Shown: positions 54,267-64,000, counted from the stretch's first letter. The stretch: 64,000 bases of DNA from Linum tenue (GCA_946122785.1 CAMGYJ010000008.1:59998877-60062876); one strand, 5' to 3'. Numbers and translations: made by a program. Notes: generated by a model from the sequence alone, not told the origin.

Positions 54267-54269
54267 CGT

Positions 54270-55761
54270 GAGTGAGAGGGAAAATGTGTGAATAAGATGT
54301 TGTGGCTCTTTAGGTACAACCAAACTTTTTTCATATGTAATATATACATGAAGTATTGCTCTTTTGCCCAATTATATTTTTTACATTCTCAGTCAACCCA
54401 ACCCAGCCCGAAGCACAAGTTTCTTTACTGGTTTATGATATTGAGAAGTAAACTTGTATTTTATCAACCTTAAGTACAAAAATGTGTATATTGAACAAAA
54501 AATTGTCATATAAACTAGTTCACTGGGCGAACCACCCTTAAAAGTTTGGGGGATTAACGACCTCCCGGTACTAGTTTGAGTTTGGTATAATGGCGAATTC
54601 ATGATCCTTTTGGAGTGCCTTGAGACATCTCAAAATTCTGAGGATCTCCTTTTTATAGTTTGAATTTGGAGGAAAAGGAAGAAAAAAAACTATAGGTTTT
54701 GTGATTTAAACCCATTACACTATAACTATTAGATAAAATGCTATCCATTACACTACAAACAATTAATATTATGGTCAAAACATAAATGTGATTATAATTT
54801 AAAGCAAAGTCCAATCCCTAATTTTTTCAATTTTTTCATACAATCAAAAAATACTAAATTCTCAATTCTCCATCCTTCTTATATTGACTAAACTTGCAAC
54901 ATCCGGTTGAATTATTTTACTTGGTTTTTTATATGCAACTACAAGAGTTGAATTACCGCTTTGACGACGTGGAAACTAGGGTGTTGACTTTTTTAACCCG
55001 GAAAATGAGTGTGTTGCTTTTTAACAAAGAGAAGCTAATAAGACTTGCTCGATTTTATCATAATGAGTTTGTTTGCCATTTTTACTAATTTCTCATGTGA
55101 CATTTTAATAATTTTTATCATTGTGTCAAGACTCAACAATGATGAATTATTCATCGGATTCAAAAAAAATTATGAATTTTCTTAGCTGACGATGAAAAAA
55201 AAATTGAATTCATTGGTTTTAGTAGTTGCTACTGCAAGTGTTAAAATAGTTTTTTTGAACTACGACTACATAAAAACAAGCTTTAGAATCATATAAACGA
55301 TTTATAGTTGGATATATTGGAGGATATTTATTGAGCTATTTAGACACAAATTTTTTCATAATATGTAACTTGTACTAGCCAAGTATTTTCTAATTTATGA
55401 AATATTTTTTCAAAGTTTAATTCAATTTTAAAAGAGGACATCCATTAGTAAAATTAGGTCCACCATTGACTATATATAACTCTTTCCAATAGTGAATTTT
55501 TTATCAAATATTACTAGTGGCACAGCCAAAATGTTATATAAATTGGATCTGATTTTTTTAAAAGAAAAAATTATTATAAGAAAGATTTAGCCCATTCAAC
55601 ATGTCACACAACATGTTCTCATATTTAAAAAAATTAAGATGCATTGATATTATATTAATCTCAATTTATCCTATCAAATAATTATTCATGATTTTGTTAC
55701 TCATTTTTTGTTAAATTGTATTTTTCATGTAGCTCATTGCAAATGTCTTTTCAACACTTAC
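54270..55761. other. AT-rich intergenic DNA
   Basis: No gene or bounded repeat recognised. A degenerate tRNA-like patch (about 54700-54770) may be an old SINE fragment. Frames at 54894-55088 and elsewhere have no domain. Confidence 0.45.
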
Positions 55762-56345
55762 TGTTGGGCATATGACTCGGACCTAACCGCACCAAAGGAA
55801 CACCTCGCGACCGAAGACCCCCCAGTGTGGTTCGCCACGTCCCGACGCTCGAGCTCCTCGCGCCAAAGGAACACATGCGCGGAACAAGCCACACGCATGT
55901 GGAAAGAGCATAGCGCGGACCAGACCAAAGAGATGTGGAAAGCGTCATCTCACTCCCAGAGGGGTAGTCACATCAGGGCCCTAAACATAGCCCTACATAA
56001 GTCTCTGACACGTCCTAGGTAGAAGCATGGCCTAAACCCTTAGTGTGTCAGTAGTCACATCACTGTACCCTCGTATGAGTCAACCACTCACCCACCACCA
56101 TGTAGCCCATAAATGTGGCATTTACTACGGTGGGTGAGGGGATCGCATTTTGGACATTCTATCTCTATGAATATCAACTTCTCTCTCTAGAAACCGAAAT
56201 TCTCCCTATCTCATTCTCTCATCTTCATCGGTCTGATTCTCCCAGTCCCTGTTACCCGCAAGATCACAGATTCCCCCCTTTGTTCGCTTTTCTTGACCCA
56301 CATCATTCTCCGAACCTCACTCCTACACTCAGTTAGGTTCAAACA
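55762..56345 (+). repeat. E4 5' LTR
   Basis: Begins TGTTGGGCATATGAC and ends GTTCAAACA, 584 bp, directly followed by AT and the PBS. Its partner is outside the window, so the left end rests on the TG start and the change from AT-rich flank to GC-richer sequence. Confidence 0.7.
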
Positions 56346-56347
56346 AT

Positions 56348-56365
56348 TGGCGCCCACCGTGGGGC
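56348..56365 (+). other. E4 primer binding site
   Basis: TGGCGCCCACCGTGGGGC, two bases after the LTR. A very common primer site in plant Tat-type gypsy elements. Confidence 0.85.
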
Positions 56366-56394
56366 CAAGCAGAGAAGCAAAAGAAAACCTACTT

Positions 56395-57810
56395 ATGGCA
56401 GACCAATACCCCAACTTACCTGACGAAGCGACGCCCATCAAAGCGATGACCAACCCGAGAGCGTTCGCGGAAACCAGCGATCTCAACGCGGTGCTCATCG
56501 AGGAAGAAGAGCCCGAGTTGACCGCCAAGGAAATGAGACAGCTAATGGCGAAGCAGAACGACGTCATAGCTGACATGCAAAAGCAAATGAGCCAAGTTAT
56601 AGCGCTCATGATGAACAAGGAAGCCGCGACAGTGGCAGAGGCGATGCCAAGCGCACCACAGCAAGCACCTGGTGAGGCGTCAGGGACCGCCCCGCTGCCA
56701 CAGCACCAGCCGCCCGAGCTCCCTGCGTATGAGACGCAACAGGGAGAGTTGCCAGGCAGAGCGGACCTCAGCTTCCTGGAGCAACACCTGTCCCCACAAT
56801 ACCGACCTAATCCACCTAGGAAAGCGCTCCACCAGCCGCTAAGCACGGAAATAATGGCGGAGCACCTGAGCGGAATGCCACCCGCCCTCCCCACATATAA
56901 CGGGACGACCGATCCCGAGGACCACGTGAGCACCTTCTGCTTACGGATGCAACTCCAGACGAATTCCAATGCAGCGCTATGCAGAACCTTCCCTTCCATA
57001 TTTGCTGGCATATGCCTGGATTGGTATAACAGGCTCCCAAACGGAATCATCCGGTCATTCGAAGAATTCATACTCTTATTCACAACGAAGTTCGCATCCC
57101 AAAAAAGAAGGCCCCTCCACCTCAAGGCGCTGATAGACATCAGACAGAAAGGCGAAGAAAGCCTGCGAGCTTTTTACGCCAGATGGTCGAGGGTGGCAAT
57201 GGCTGTGCGCGATCTCACACCCGAAACCGCCGCCCATCACCTCATGGAAGCCACCACCAACATGGAGCTCAAGCGAGCATTGGCGAAAAGGCCCGTCACA
57301 CTATCGACGGAGCTGGAGATGAAGATTGAGAAGGCAATCACACTGGAAGAAATGCTCGGCGCAGGGTCCGTCAGGCGCTTCGAACCAGCGAAGCCGCCCC
57401 AAGAAGAGCAGGGACGGAGGCAGCTGCCGATACCGCGCGAGCAGTTGGCACAACTACACAGCGGTCCAAAGCGCCACCCTCCACCCCCGCTAGAGCAAGC
57501 TCGGCGGGGGCGATCGCCCGATAGGTTCCCATCAAATGCCTATACGCCGCTCAACGAGTCGGTAAAGAACGTGTTCCACGTTCTTCGCGAGAAGGGTTAT
57601 AAGATCAATTGGCCCGCGCCTCTGAAGTCCCCGCTACCCAAAAAATCATTGCGACTTCCACAGAGAAATAGGCCACTGGACGGAAGACTGCAGAGAGCTA
57701 AGATACGAAATCGAAGGCCTCATCCGAAGAGGCTTACTCACGGAGTTCATCCGCGGCGCGGAAAACCAGCGCGAGTGACCAGAAAATCCACCACCACCCC
57801 TGCAAGCTGA
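56395..57810 (+). pseudogene. E4 gag (frameshifted near its end)
   Basis: ATG at 56395, 30 nt after the PBS. The N-terminal part has a predicted helical stretch (KEMRQLMAKQNDVIADMQKQ) and a Pro/Gln-rich linker. The capsid block includes PTYNGTTDPEDHVSTF, LDWYNRLPNGIIRSFEEF and FYARWSRVAMAVRDLTPE, as in Retrotrans_gag. The zinc knuckle (CDFHREIGHWTEDC, about 57650-57690) lies in a different frame from the capsid. The change occurs at an A6 run, 57640-57645. An in-frame TGA (57776-57778) then interrupts that second frame. The capsid frame runs on to a stop at 57810. Confidence 0.8.
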
Positions 57811-57838
57811 CTACAACGAGACTACTGGCGCATACGTA

Positions 57839-59848
57839 GTGCGAAAGGAGATAGGGGTGGTGACGGTGGAAGGAGACCGCCCGAAGAAAAAGACTAAGCG
57901 CGAGCGCGCGTTAGAGTGCGCAGCGGCAGACGTTCAAGCAAGGTGCCCCCTCAGCTTCGACAACACCGAATTGCCACAAGGCATTCCATCGGAGGACCCG
58001 CTCATCATCACCGCTCTGGTGGCTGCTTGTAAAATACACCGCCTACTGATAGACGGGGGTAGCGCAACAGACATATTGTTCAAGAGCACAATCGACCAAA
58101 TGGACATCGACCCGCGCTTAATCAAGCGCACTTACGGAAATTTGGTCGGATTCTCAGGGGAGAGAGTCCCAGTGATAGGTGTAGTGACCCTCCCGGTCGT
58201 CATCGGGGATCAAGAGCCGCGCGTCTCAAAACAAGTCGAATTCACCATAGTCGACTGCAACTCGTCCCACAACGGCATTCTGGGCCGACCATTCCTAGCA
58301 AAATTTATGGCCCTTTCATCCACTTGCCACCAGAAACTGAAGTTCCCCACCAAAACGGGAACCGGGGAGGCGCGAGGGACGCCATGGGGAGCTCCAAAGC
58401 TCGAAGGTGAAGCCCGCCAGACCAACATAGTCGACACACGGCCGGAGGAACCCCGTCCGGAATCGATGGATTCCAATTTTGAAGTCGCCCTTGACCCAGC
58501 CGAGCCGACTAGGAAAATATGCATCTCGACTCACGTCCGCGGTGACGCGATTGAGCCGCTGATAGCCCTACTGAAGGAATACAAAGAGCTATTCGCCTGG
58601 TGCACGGAAGACATGCCGGGAGTGCCGAGGCATGTGGCACAACATTGCCTCGCAGTCCCGCCAAGCGCACCCCCAAGACAACAAACACGTCGTAGCTTCA
58701 CTGGCGACAAGCTGAAATCCATCGAAGAAGAAGTGGCGCGACTGTTGGCGGCAGGGTTGATCCGCCCGGTCAAGTACCCAAAATGGTTGGCAAACGTAGT
58801 CCTGGTAAAAAAATCTTCAGGAGCATGGCGAATGTGCGTAGACTACACAACGATCAACAAAGTATGCCCAGGAGACCCCTACCCCTTGCCTCGCATTGAC
58901 CAACTCATCGACGCCACCGCTGATCACGAGACACTGTCTTTCCTCGACATGTTCTCGGGATACCACCAGATCCCAATGTCCCGCGATGATGAAGAGAAGA
59001 CGGCGTTCATGACGCCATTCGGAAACTTCTGCTTCGTCGGAATGCACTTCGGCCTCAAGAATGTCGGCGCAACGTATCAAAGGATGATTGATTCGGTGTT
59101 CGCACAACAGAGAGGACGGAACATTGAAGCGTATGTGGATGATCTCATCGTCAAGACCAAAGCAGGCAACTCACACCTAGAGGACCTGCGCGAGACATTC
59201 GAGGCGCTCCGCAAACACAGCCTCCACCTCAACCCACTGAAGTGCGTCTTCGGAGCAGAAGCGGGGAAATTCCTTGGTTTCATGATAACCAAGCGCAGCA
59301 TAGAAGTCGACCCCAAGCAGATCATCGCGGTCCAGCAGCTTAGAGCGCCGAGGAGCACTTTAGAGATACAATCCCTGAACGACAAAATAGCAGCGTTGGG
59401 GAGGTTCATACCAAGGTCCGCAGACAAGTGCGCACCTTTCTTCAAAACGCTCAAAAACGGGGCACGGTTCGCGTGGTCCGAGGAGTGCGAAGCGGCGTTC
59501 CAAGAGCTTAAGGACTATCTTGTATCTCCCCCTGTACTGTCTGCTCCCAAGCTTAATGAAAAACTTTTTCTGTACCTAGCCGTGTCAACAAGAGCCGTGA
59601 GCGCAGTGCTAATATCCAGAAGGGATGGCCAAACCGAACGCCCAGTATATTACACCTCCAGAACTTTGGTCAGCGCGGAGACAAGATACTCCCCAATAGA
59701 GAAAGCTGCCTTGGCGTTGGTAAGCGCATCTCAGAAGTTGCGCCCCTATTTCCAAGCACACCAAATCACCGTCCTGACCAACCTTCCGCTGAAAAAGATC
59801 CTAACCTCAATGGAAGTATCGGGGCGCATGGTTAAATGGGCAGTATAA
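57839..59848 (+). CDS. E4 pol: protease and reverse transcriptase
   Basis: 669 codons open. Protease: LLIDGGSATDILF (about residues 69-81), the active-site DGGS motif, and GILGRPFLAKF (about 144-154). RT: WLANVVLVKKSSGAWRMCVD, YPLPRIDQLIDATADHETLS, FLDMFSGYHQIPM and the catalytic YVDD at 59132-59143 (EAYVDDLIVKTK). Connection and the Ty3-type RNase H-like segment follow (FSWSEECEAAF-type block, here FAWSEECEAAFQELK). The frame ends with a stop after GRMVKWAV, where the next part of pol continues in another frame. It begins without a required ATG, since the upstream frame is gag-pol linker. Confidence 0.9.
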   Translation: MRKEIGVVTVEGDRPKKKTKRERALECAAADVQARCPLSFDNTELPQGIPSEDPLIITALVAACKIHRLLIDGGSATDILFKSTIDQMDIDPRLIKRTYGNLVGFSGERVPVIGVVTLPVVIGDQEPRVSKQVEFTIVDCNSSHNGILGRPFLAKFMALSSTCHQKLKFPTKTGTGEARGTPWGAPKLEGEARQTNIVDTRPEEPRPESMDSNFEVALDPAEPTRKICISTHVRGDAIEPLIALLKEYKELFAWCTEDMPGVPRHVAQHCLAVPPSAPPRQQTRRSFTGDKLKSIEEEVARLLAAGLIRPVKYPKWLANVVLVKKSSGAWRMCVDYTTINKVCPGDPYPLPRIDQLIDATADHETLSFLDMFSGYHQIPMSRDDEEKTAFMTPFGNFCFVGMHFGLKNVGATYQRMIDSVFAQQRGRNIEAYVDDLIVKTKAGNSHLEDLRETFEALRKHSLHLNPLKCVFGAEAGKFLGFMITKRSIEVDPKQIIAVQQLRAPRSTLEIQSLNDKIAALGRFIPRSADKCAPFFKTLKNGARFAWSEECEAAFQELKDYLVSPPVLSAPKLNEKLFLYLAVSTRAVSAVLISRRDGQTERPVYYTSRTLVSAETRYSPIEKAALALVSASQKLRPYFQAHQITVLTNLPLKKILTSMEVSGRMVKWAV

Positions 59849-59957
59849 CGTACTGTTAGAGTACGACATCCAATATGCGCCAAGGCCAGCAATAAAGGCG
59901 CAAATCCTAGCGGACTTCATCGCTGAAGGAATTACCCTCGAGAATACTCCAGAAGGA

Positions 59958-60809
59958 ATGTGGGAGGTTTACGTCGAAGGGGCAGCAAGCAAGCATGGCG
60001 CCGGCACGGGCGTCGTCGTGCGCACTCCAACAGGCGTCATCCACGAAATAGCAATCAGGTTCAGATCACTGAAAACAAACAACGCAGCCGAGTACGAAGC
60101 TATCCTAGCAGGAATGACCGCCGCCAATGACCTGGGTGCTAGAACAATCAGAATACTCTCCGACTCCTCACTAGCAGTGAATCAGCTGAACGGCACCTTC
60201 GACGCGAAAGAGGATGCGCTCGCGCATTATGTGGAGCGTGTCAAACAGCGGGCAAGCACCTTCGGGATGGTGACTTATGCGCAAATACCCAGGGAAGAAA
60301 ACATGCACGCAGACGCGCTATCAAAGTTAGCAACCGCCACCAACTTCGAATCCACACGACTCGTGATGGTTCAAAAGGAAGAAGAAGAGAATCGCCAGCA
60401 GGTGGCAGTTAACACCACTCAGTTCGTGACCGACGAAGATTGGAGGGCCCCGATTGTGAAGTACTTACAAGACGGCATCGTACCGGATGATCCCAAGGAG
60501 GCATGGGCTTTGAGGCAGAAAGCGGCCCGGTGTACGCTCATCGGTGAAGAGCTGTACCGACGGTCATACTCGGGGGTCTATTTGAAATGCATTGGGCAAG
60601 CGGAAGCGCACAACATGGTGCACGATCTACACGAAGGGTTGTGCACCATGCACGTTGAGCCACGTACCATGGAGCGCACCATCCTGCTGCACGGATACTA
60701 TTGGCCACGAGTAAAAAGGACACGAAGAAATACGCAGACCAATGTCACAAGTGCCAGGTTAATGCGCGCCAACATCACCTCCCATCCACTGAGCTTCAAG
60801 GAAACCTGA
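59958..60809 (+). pseudogene. E4 pol: second RNase H and start of integrase
   Basis: The second (archaeal-like) RNase H typical of Tat elements: MWEVYVEGAASKHGAGTGVV, TNNAAEYEAILAGM, ILSDSSLAVNQL and HADALSKLATA. The first catalytic residue, normally Asp in a YVDG motif, is Glu here (YVEG). The integrase zinc domain begins with YLKCIGQAEAHNMVHDLHEG and GLCTMHVEPRTM. The frame then shifts near 60700, where the Cys-x2-Cys half continues in the next ORF. A frameshift also separates it from the RT ORF between 59848 and 59900. Confidence 0.85.
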
Positions 60810-61675
60810 GTCCATGGCCTTTCGCGCAATGGGGGGTGGACCTCTTAGGGCCCTTCCCAACGGCCAAAGGAAAGCGCAAGTACATCATTGTGGCAGTAGA
60901 CTACTTTACCAAGTGGATCAAGGCCGAGGCGCTAGCCGCGATAATGGCACTGCAGGTCACGTGCTTCTTGAAGAACAATGTACTGGCGCGCTTCGCAGTC
61001 CCGAACGCGCTCATCTTCGATCATGGTAAGCAATTCAATTGCGCAGAGGTGATAGACTTCTGCGACCAAGTGGGGACCATCGCAAGGTTCACATCAGTGG
61101 CTTACCCTCAAGCAAACGGTCAAGCGGAATCCGCCAACAAAGCAATCTTGCACGGATTGCACACTCGCCTGAACGAAGCCAAAGGTAACTGGGCAGACGA
61201 GCTCAACACAGTGTTATGGGCACATCGAACCACGTACAAGGTGGCCACAGGCGAGACCCCATTCGCGCTCACGTATGGCACTGACGCGGTGATCCCCATT
61301 GAGACAACATCCCCAACCTATCGAATCACGATGTACAACGAAGAAACCAACAATGAGGCGCCCCTGTTAGACTTGGAACTGGCGCAGGAAAGACGCGAGC
61401 TAGCAGCCATCAAACTAGCCGCGATGAAAGAGCAGGTAGCCAAATACCACAACGCGAGGTTAGTTCCACATAAGCTGATCCTCGGCGACCAAGTGTTGCG
61501 CAGAAACTTCCGTCCTGATCCCAGACATGGAAAACTCGCCTCAACATGGGAGGGCCCATACCTAATCCGCGAGGTGGTCGGCGCCAACACCTTCAAGCTC
61601 AGCGAGCTGTGTAGCAACAAAATCCCAAGGACATGGAACGCGCAGAATCTCAGGAAATACAACCAGTCCACTTGA
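60701..61675 (+). CDS. E4 pol: integrase
   Basis: 324 codons. CHKCQV is the second half of the zinc-binding domain. The catalytic core has GVDLLGPFPTAKG (first Asp), ALIFDHGKQFN (second Asp) and NGQAESANKAIL (Glu), so the D,D-35-E triad is retained. WAHRTTYKVATGETPFALTYG follows. The C-terminal DNA-binding part has LGDQVLRRNFRPDP, HGKLASTWEGPYLIREVVG and NTFKLSEL. The stop is at 61673-61675, just before the 3' non-coding array. Confidence 0.9.
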   Translation: MATSKKDTKKYADQCHKCQVNARQHHLPSTELQGNLSPWPFAQWGVDLLGPFPTAKGKRKYIIVAVDYFTKWIKAEALAAIMALQVTCFLKNNVLARFAVPNALIFDHGKQFNCAEVIDFCDQVGTIARFTSVAYPQANGQAESANKAILHGLHTRLNEAKGNWADELNTVLWAHRTTYKVATGETPFALTYGTDAVIPIETTSPTYRITMYNEETNNEAPLLDLELAQERRELAAIKLAAMKEQVAKYHNARLVPHKLILGDQVLRRNFRPDPRHGKLASTWEGPYLIREVVGANTFKLSELCSNKIPRTWNAQNLRKYNQST

Positions 61676-61724
61676 TGTATCTCCTGTTTACAATAGCGCA
61701 TTGACGCACGAATTAATGAAATAT

Positions 61725-62055
61725 TCGGTTCGAAAGAACAAGACAATAGCAATGGGCAAGAACCATTCGCGCACACTCAGTTCGAAAGAACAAAACAATA
61801 GCAATGGGCATTAACCATTCGCGCACACTCGGTTCGAAAGAACAAAACAATAGCAATGGGCATGAACCATTCGCGCACACTCGGTTCGAAAGAACAAAAA
61901 CAATAGCAATGGGCAAGAACCATTCGCGCACACTCGGTTCGAAAGAACAAAACAATAGCAATAGTCATAAACTATTCGCGCTCACCAAGTTCGAAAGAAC
62001 AAATGACAGCAATGGGCAAGAACCATTTGCGCGCACTCGGTTTGAAAGGAGCAAA
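61725..62055 (+). repeat. Tandem array, six units of about 52 bp
   Basis: Units begin TCGGTTCGAAAGAACAAA near 61725, 61777, 61829, 61881, 61934 and 61986, with a partial at 62037. Each contains AATAGCAATGGGCA and CCATTCGCGCACAC. The third to fourth units are nearly identical and the last two more diverged. It lies between integrase and the antisense ORF. Open frames across it on either strand are by-products of the repeats. Confidence 0.92.
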
Positions 62056-62235
62056 ACAAATAAGCACCACAAACGAAAACTGTTTGGATTTAATTAAACA
62101 GGGAGCACCAACATTGTCCGCAACTACACTTGGATAAAAAAAAGGGGGAAAGAAGAAGAGGAGACGAAGAGGCCAACAAAACAAGTTTAAGTAGGCCAAC
62201 AAAACAAGTAGGAAACATGTCAACGCGATAACACT

Positions 62236-63618
62236 TCAAACATCATCAGTGTTAGGCTGTACGTCCTCTCGGCTCGTCTTGCGGCGCAGCAGGGGGCGCT
62301 CCTCCTCTTCTTCGTCATCATCATTGGCTATCTCGCCATCCCTTCGCGTGCCCTCAGCTTGTTCCCCGTCTGGCCGCTTCTCCGCTTCCTGGCGCTCCCC
62401 TCCTTCCTCATCATCATCCTCAGACTCGGAGTCGGAATCCAAAGGCCGCTTCTCGCCTATCCACATCTTCACATGTTGGACCATCTCGCGAGTGTCCCAG
62501 CGAACCCCAGGGTTCTCCGGACGCACCTTCTTCCCGACCGCGATCACGGCCTTGGTCATGGCGTCCGCCAAGATCTTCCCGAAAGAAGGAGAAGACTTGA
62601 ACTGGCGGATAGCCGCAGCCTCGGCCGCGCGAACAGCTTCTGCTTTCGCGACGTTATGAAGGCGGACCAGGTCGTCCTTCTCCTTCTGCAGCCCTTCGCG
62701 AGCTTGCCTCAACTTCTCGGCGAACGAGGCCTCCAGCTGTCCCTGGATGGTGGAGCGCTCTTCGTTCCGCACCTGCTCCTTAGCCGCCTCCACGTCGGCG
62801 GCTAATTTGCTCTGCAAAACGCCGAGCTCCTCCAGCGCCTCGTTAGCCTTTTCAGTTGCCATGTCAGCACAATTATTCGCCCCGAGGACCTTCCCCTCCA
62901 GCTGGACGATCTTCGCCTCGTCGGCCTTCATCTTCGCGCGCTGTGAGGCGCGCTCTTGTTGAGCCCGAAAGGTTGTCAGCAAGCCCTACAACCACAACGC
63001 CAAAAAACTTAGCAAAATATTGCATATAACAGTAAAACAAAAAGACTCCGCGAGAATTCAACCTGATCTTACCGCGAAGTGGACCTGAGCCAGGTCATGA
63101 CGAGGATCGGATTTCTCCAATCGCGGCGGAATGCTGAGGACGGGCCCGAGCGCCCGGAGGGCGGTATTTGCGGACGCAAAATTGCAGGGCGCTCCGGTAT
63201 GAATCCGCACATCGCGGAAGTAGTTGACGCCAGCGGTAGCGGGAGCTGCGGGAGTGGGAGCAGCAGTAGCGGTAGCGGGAGCAGCAGTAACAGGAGTTCC
63301 CCCGAATCCAGCCATCTTTGGCAACCTTTGCTGGACAGTGGCTCCCGACGAGCTGCCAGCCATCTCTCTCACACAACGAGAGGACCTGTTTACCGGCGCC
63401 TCTGGCTCTGAAAGCGCCAAAGCCAACTGTCGCGCAGCAGAAGACGGTTGTTGCGCCGCCCGATCAGTTGCCTCCGCCAAACGAGCCACCTTACGGGGCT
63501 TCTCAACGGCTTGAGGCTGCGGCTGCTCGATTTCCTTCCGCTTTGAAGTTCTTGGCGCCGCGCCAGTCTTCTTCTTCTTCTTGTCAGCGCGCGGCGCGAC
63601 ATCGTCCACCGACATCAT
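62236..63618 (-). CDS. E4 antisense ORF, two exons (Tat aORF)
   Basis: Exon with ATG at 63618 runs to 63073. An 87-bp intron (62986-63072, GTAAGA...TTGTAG) follows. The next exon, 62985-62236, continues in the same frame, giving about 430 residues. The N-terminal part is basic (DKKKKKTGAAP, SKRKE) and Ala/Pro-rich. The middle forms a long charged, probably coiled-coil stretch (RAQQERASQRAKMKADEAK). The C-terminus is acidic (DSESEDDDEEGG, NDDDEEEEERP). Antisense ORFs in this place occur in Tat elements and are related to proteins annotated as putative gypsy-type transposon. Their function is not known. Splice sites are read from consensus only. Confidence 0.7.
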
Positions 63619-63706
63619 GCTGACGAGGCTGAAAAATCAACACCTGCGCCAATAAATCGTAAGAGAGCGGTTAATAAGATAGAATGCAAAAGAAAAAAAA
63701 TTATAA

Positions 63707-64000
63707 CTAACCATCGCCAAACAGCTCCTCCAAGCAAGCCTCGCGGACACCCTCCGCGTATAAATTAATTCGATGAGGCATGCACGCCTCGTATTCAGCG
63801 TTGAGCCCGTCATAGTTTTCGGCATCCGACTCAAACCCGAGCGTGCTGCCCTTCTTCCAGGAGGTGGGCTCCTCCATGACCTCGCTCGCCCATTCCCCGG
63901 GAGTGGGCTTGACATAGAAGAATCGCTCGAACCAAGTTTTCTTCAACTTGGGCGATCCATACACGAAGCCGTCGGGGCGGTTGTCGCGACGCTTGATGGA
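63707..64000 (-). CDS. E4 antisense ORF, upstream exon (partial at window edge)
   Basis: Open to the window end. It contains DGFVYGSPKLKKTWFERFFY and PGEWASEVMEEPTSW, the type of sequence found in the N-terminal domain of gypsy-associated antisense ORFs. A donor-like G|GTTAGTT lies at 63712/63711 and acceptors at 63628 or 63643. Either join would run into a stop (TGA at the next ATG), so the exons are not in frame as read. A frameshift, or independent translation from 63618, must be assumed. Confidence 0.55.
   Translation of the reverse strand, partial: SIKRRDNRPDGFVYGSPKLKKTWFERFFYVKPTPGEWASEVMEEPTSWKKGSTLGFESDAENYDGLNAEYEACMPHRINLYAEGVREACLEELFGDG

Larger units (their letters stand above)
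55762..64000 (+). mobile_element. E4: Tat-lineage Ty3/gypsy retrotransposon (right end outside window)
   Basis: Order: 5' LTR, PBS, gag, protease, RT, RNase H, integrase, a 52-bp tandem array, then a minus-strand ORF. The TGGCGCCCACCGTGGGG primer site, this type of gag-pol and an antisense ORF between integrase and 3' LTR are characteristic of the Tat group. Its coding region is better preserved than the other elements here, with only a few frameshifts, so it is probably a fairly recent insertion. The 3' LTR is not in the window. The 5-mer before it is CTTAC (55757-55761). Confidence 0.9.

Noticed and set aside
56211..57140. 309-codon minus-strand open frame
   Set aside because: It lies fully opposite E4 gag, has no domain and reflects the codon bias of the sense frame.
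61725..62055. CRISPR-like regular spacing
   Set aside because: The whole unit is repeated with no unique spacers, and the setting is a plant retrotransposon.
61318..62097. Minus- and plus-strand frames through the 52-bp array
   Set aside because: They are repeats of the same 17-codon block created by the tandem units, with no protein family.

Overview
This window reads as nuclear DNA of a flowering plant, most likely a eudicot. The evidence is the company of plant-specific elements: Athila and Tat lineages of Ty3/gypsy, a Ty1/copia element, LTR elements primed by initiator-Met tRNA, Mutator-like elements (MULEs) with long terminal inverted repeats, Tip100-type hAT elements, a CACTA end, Helitron helicase fragments, a tRNA-derived SINE and plant LINEs. 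No bacterial or viral gene organisation was seen. Only one convincing host gene is present, a two-exon universal-stress-protein (USP) gene at 46432-47349. Nearly everything else is nested repeat DNA.

Layout. 0-13.9 kb: a Tourist-like MITE (560-1080), an LTR-like promoter region with a degenerate GCC-rich tandem array (about 1270-2570), a 6.1-kb region bounded by roughly 190-bp inverted repeats (2848-8938) holding a LINE remnant and a probable solo LTR, a second LINE remnant split by a hAT element with perfect 8-bp target-site duplication (TSD) (9193-9772), and a 1.16-kb MULE with perfect 11-bp TSD (10615-11776). 13.9-34.8 kb: a plus-strand, apparently non-coding LTR element (E1). It is interrupted by an Athila-type solo LTR (15501-16887) and by a 12.7-kb minus-strand Athila element (E2, 19703-32398) with both LTRs, decayed gag-pol and a third ORF downstream of pol.

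35.6-41.8 kb: a stack of insertions. A Helitron helicase fragment (plus strand) is split by a MULE (36003-40489, perfect 10-bp TSD). That MULE is split by a 3.0-kb minus-strand LTR retrotransposon (36535-39569, perfect 5-bp TSD), whose long ORF contains an AAA-ATPase segment resembling plastid FtsH/FtsHi proteins, i.e. a probable captured host-gene fragment. 42-46 kb: repeat-rich DNA with isolated MULE-like ends and a SINE. 46.4-47.3 kb: the USP gene. 48.2-54.3 kb: a hAT element, a decayed minus-strand copia element carrying a 379-bp hAT MITE, and the end of a CACTA transposon. 55.8-64 kb: a plus-strand Tat-lineage gypsy element (E4) with 5' LTR, PBS, gag, pol, a 52-bp tandem array and an antisense, intron-containing ORF running off the window edge.

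The most interesting non-standard signals are two families of stem-loops in the Athila sequences whose stems differ between copies by compensatory base-pair changes. One is a hairpin about 25 nt from the LTR 3' end, with an invariant 10-nt loop and four of six pairs changed on both sides. The other is a roughly 48-nt hairpin found twice upstream and once downstream of the third ORF. An AATTACGACCGTAATT motif is shared by the Athila LTRs and the pol-ORF3 spacer.
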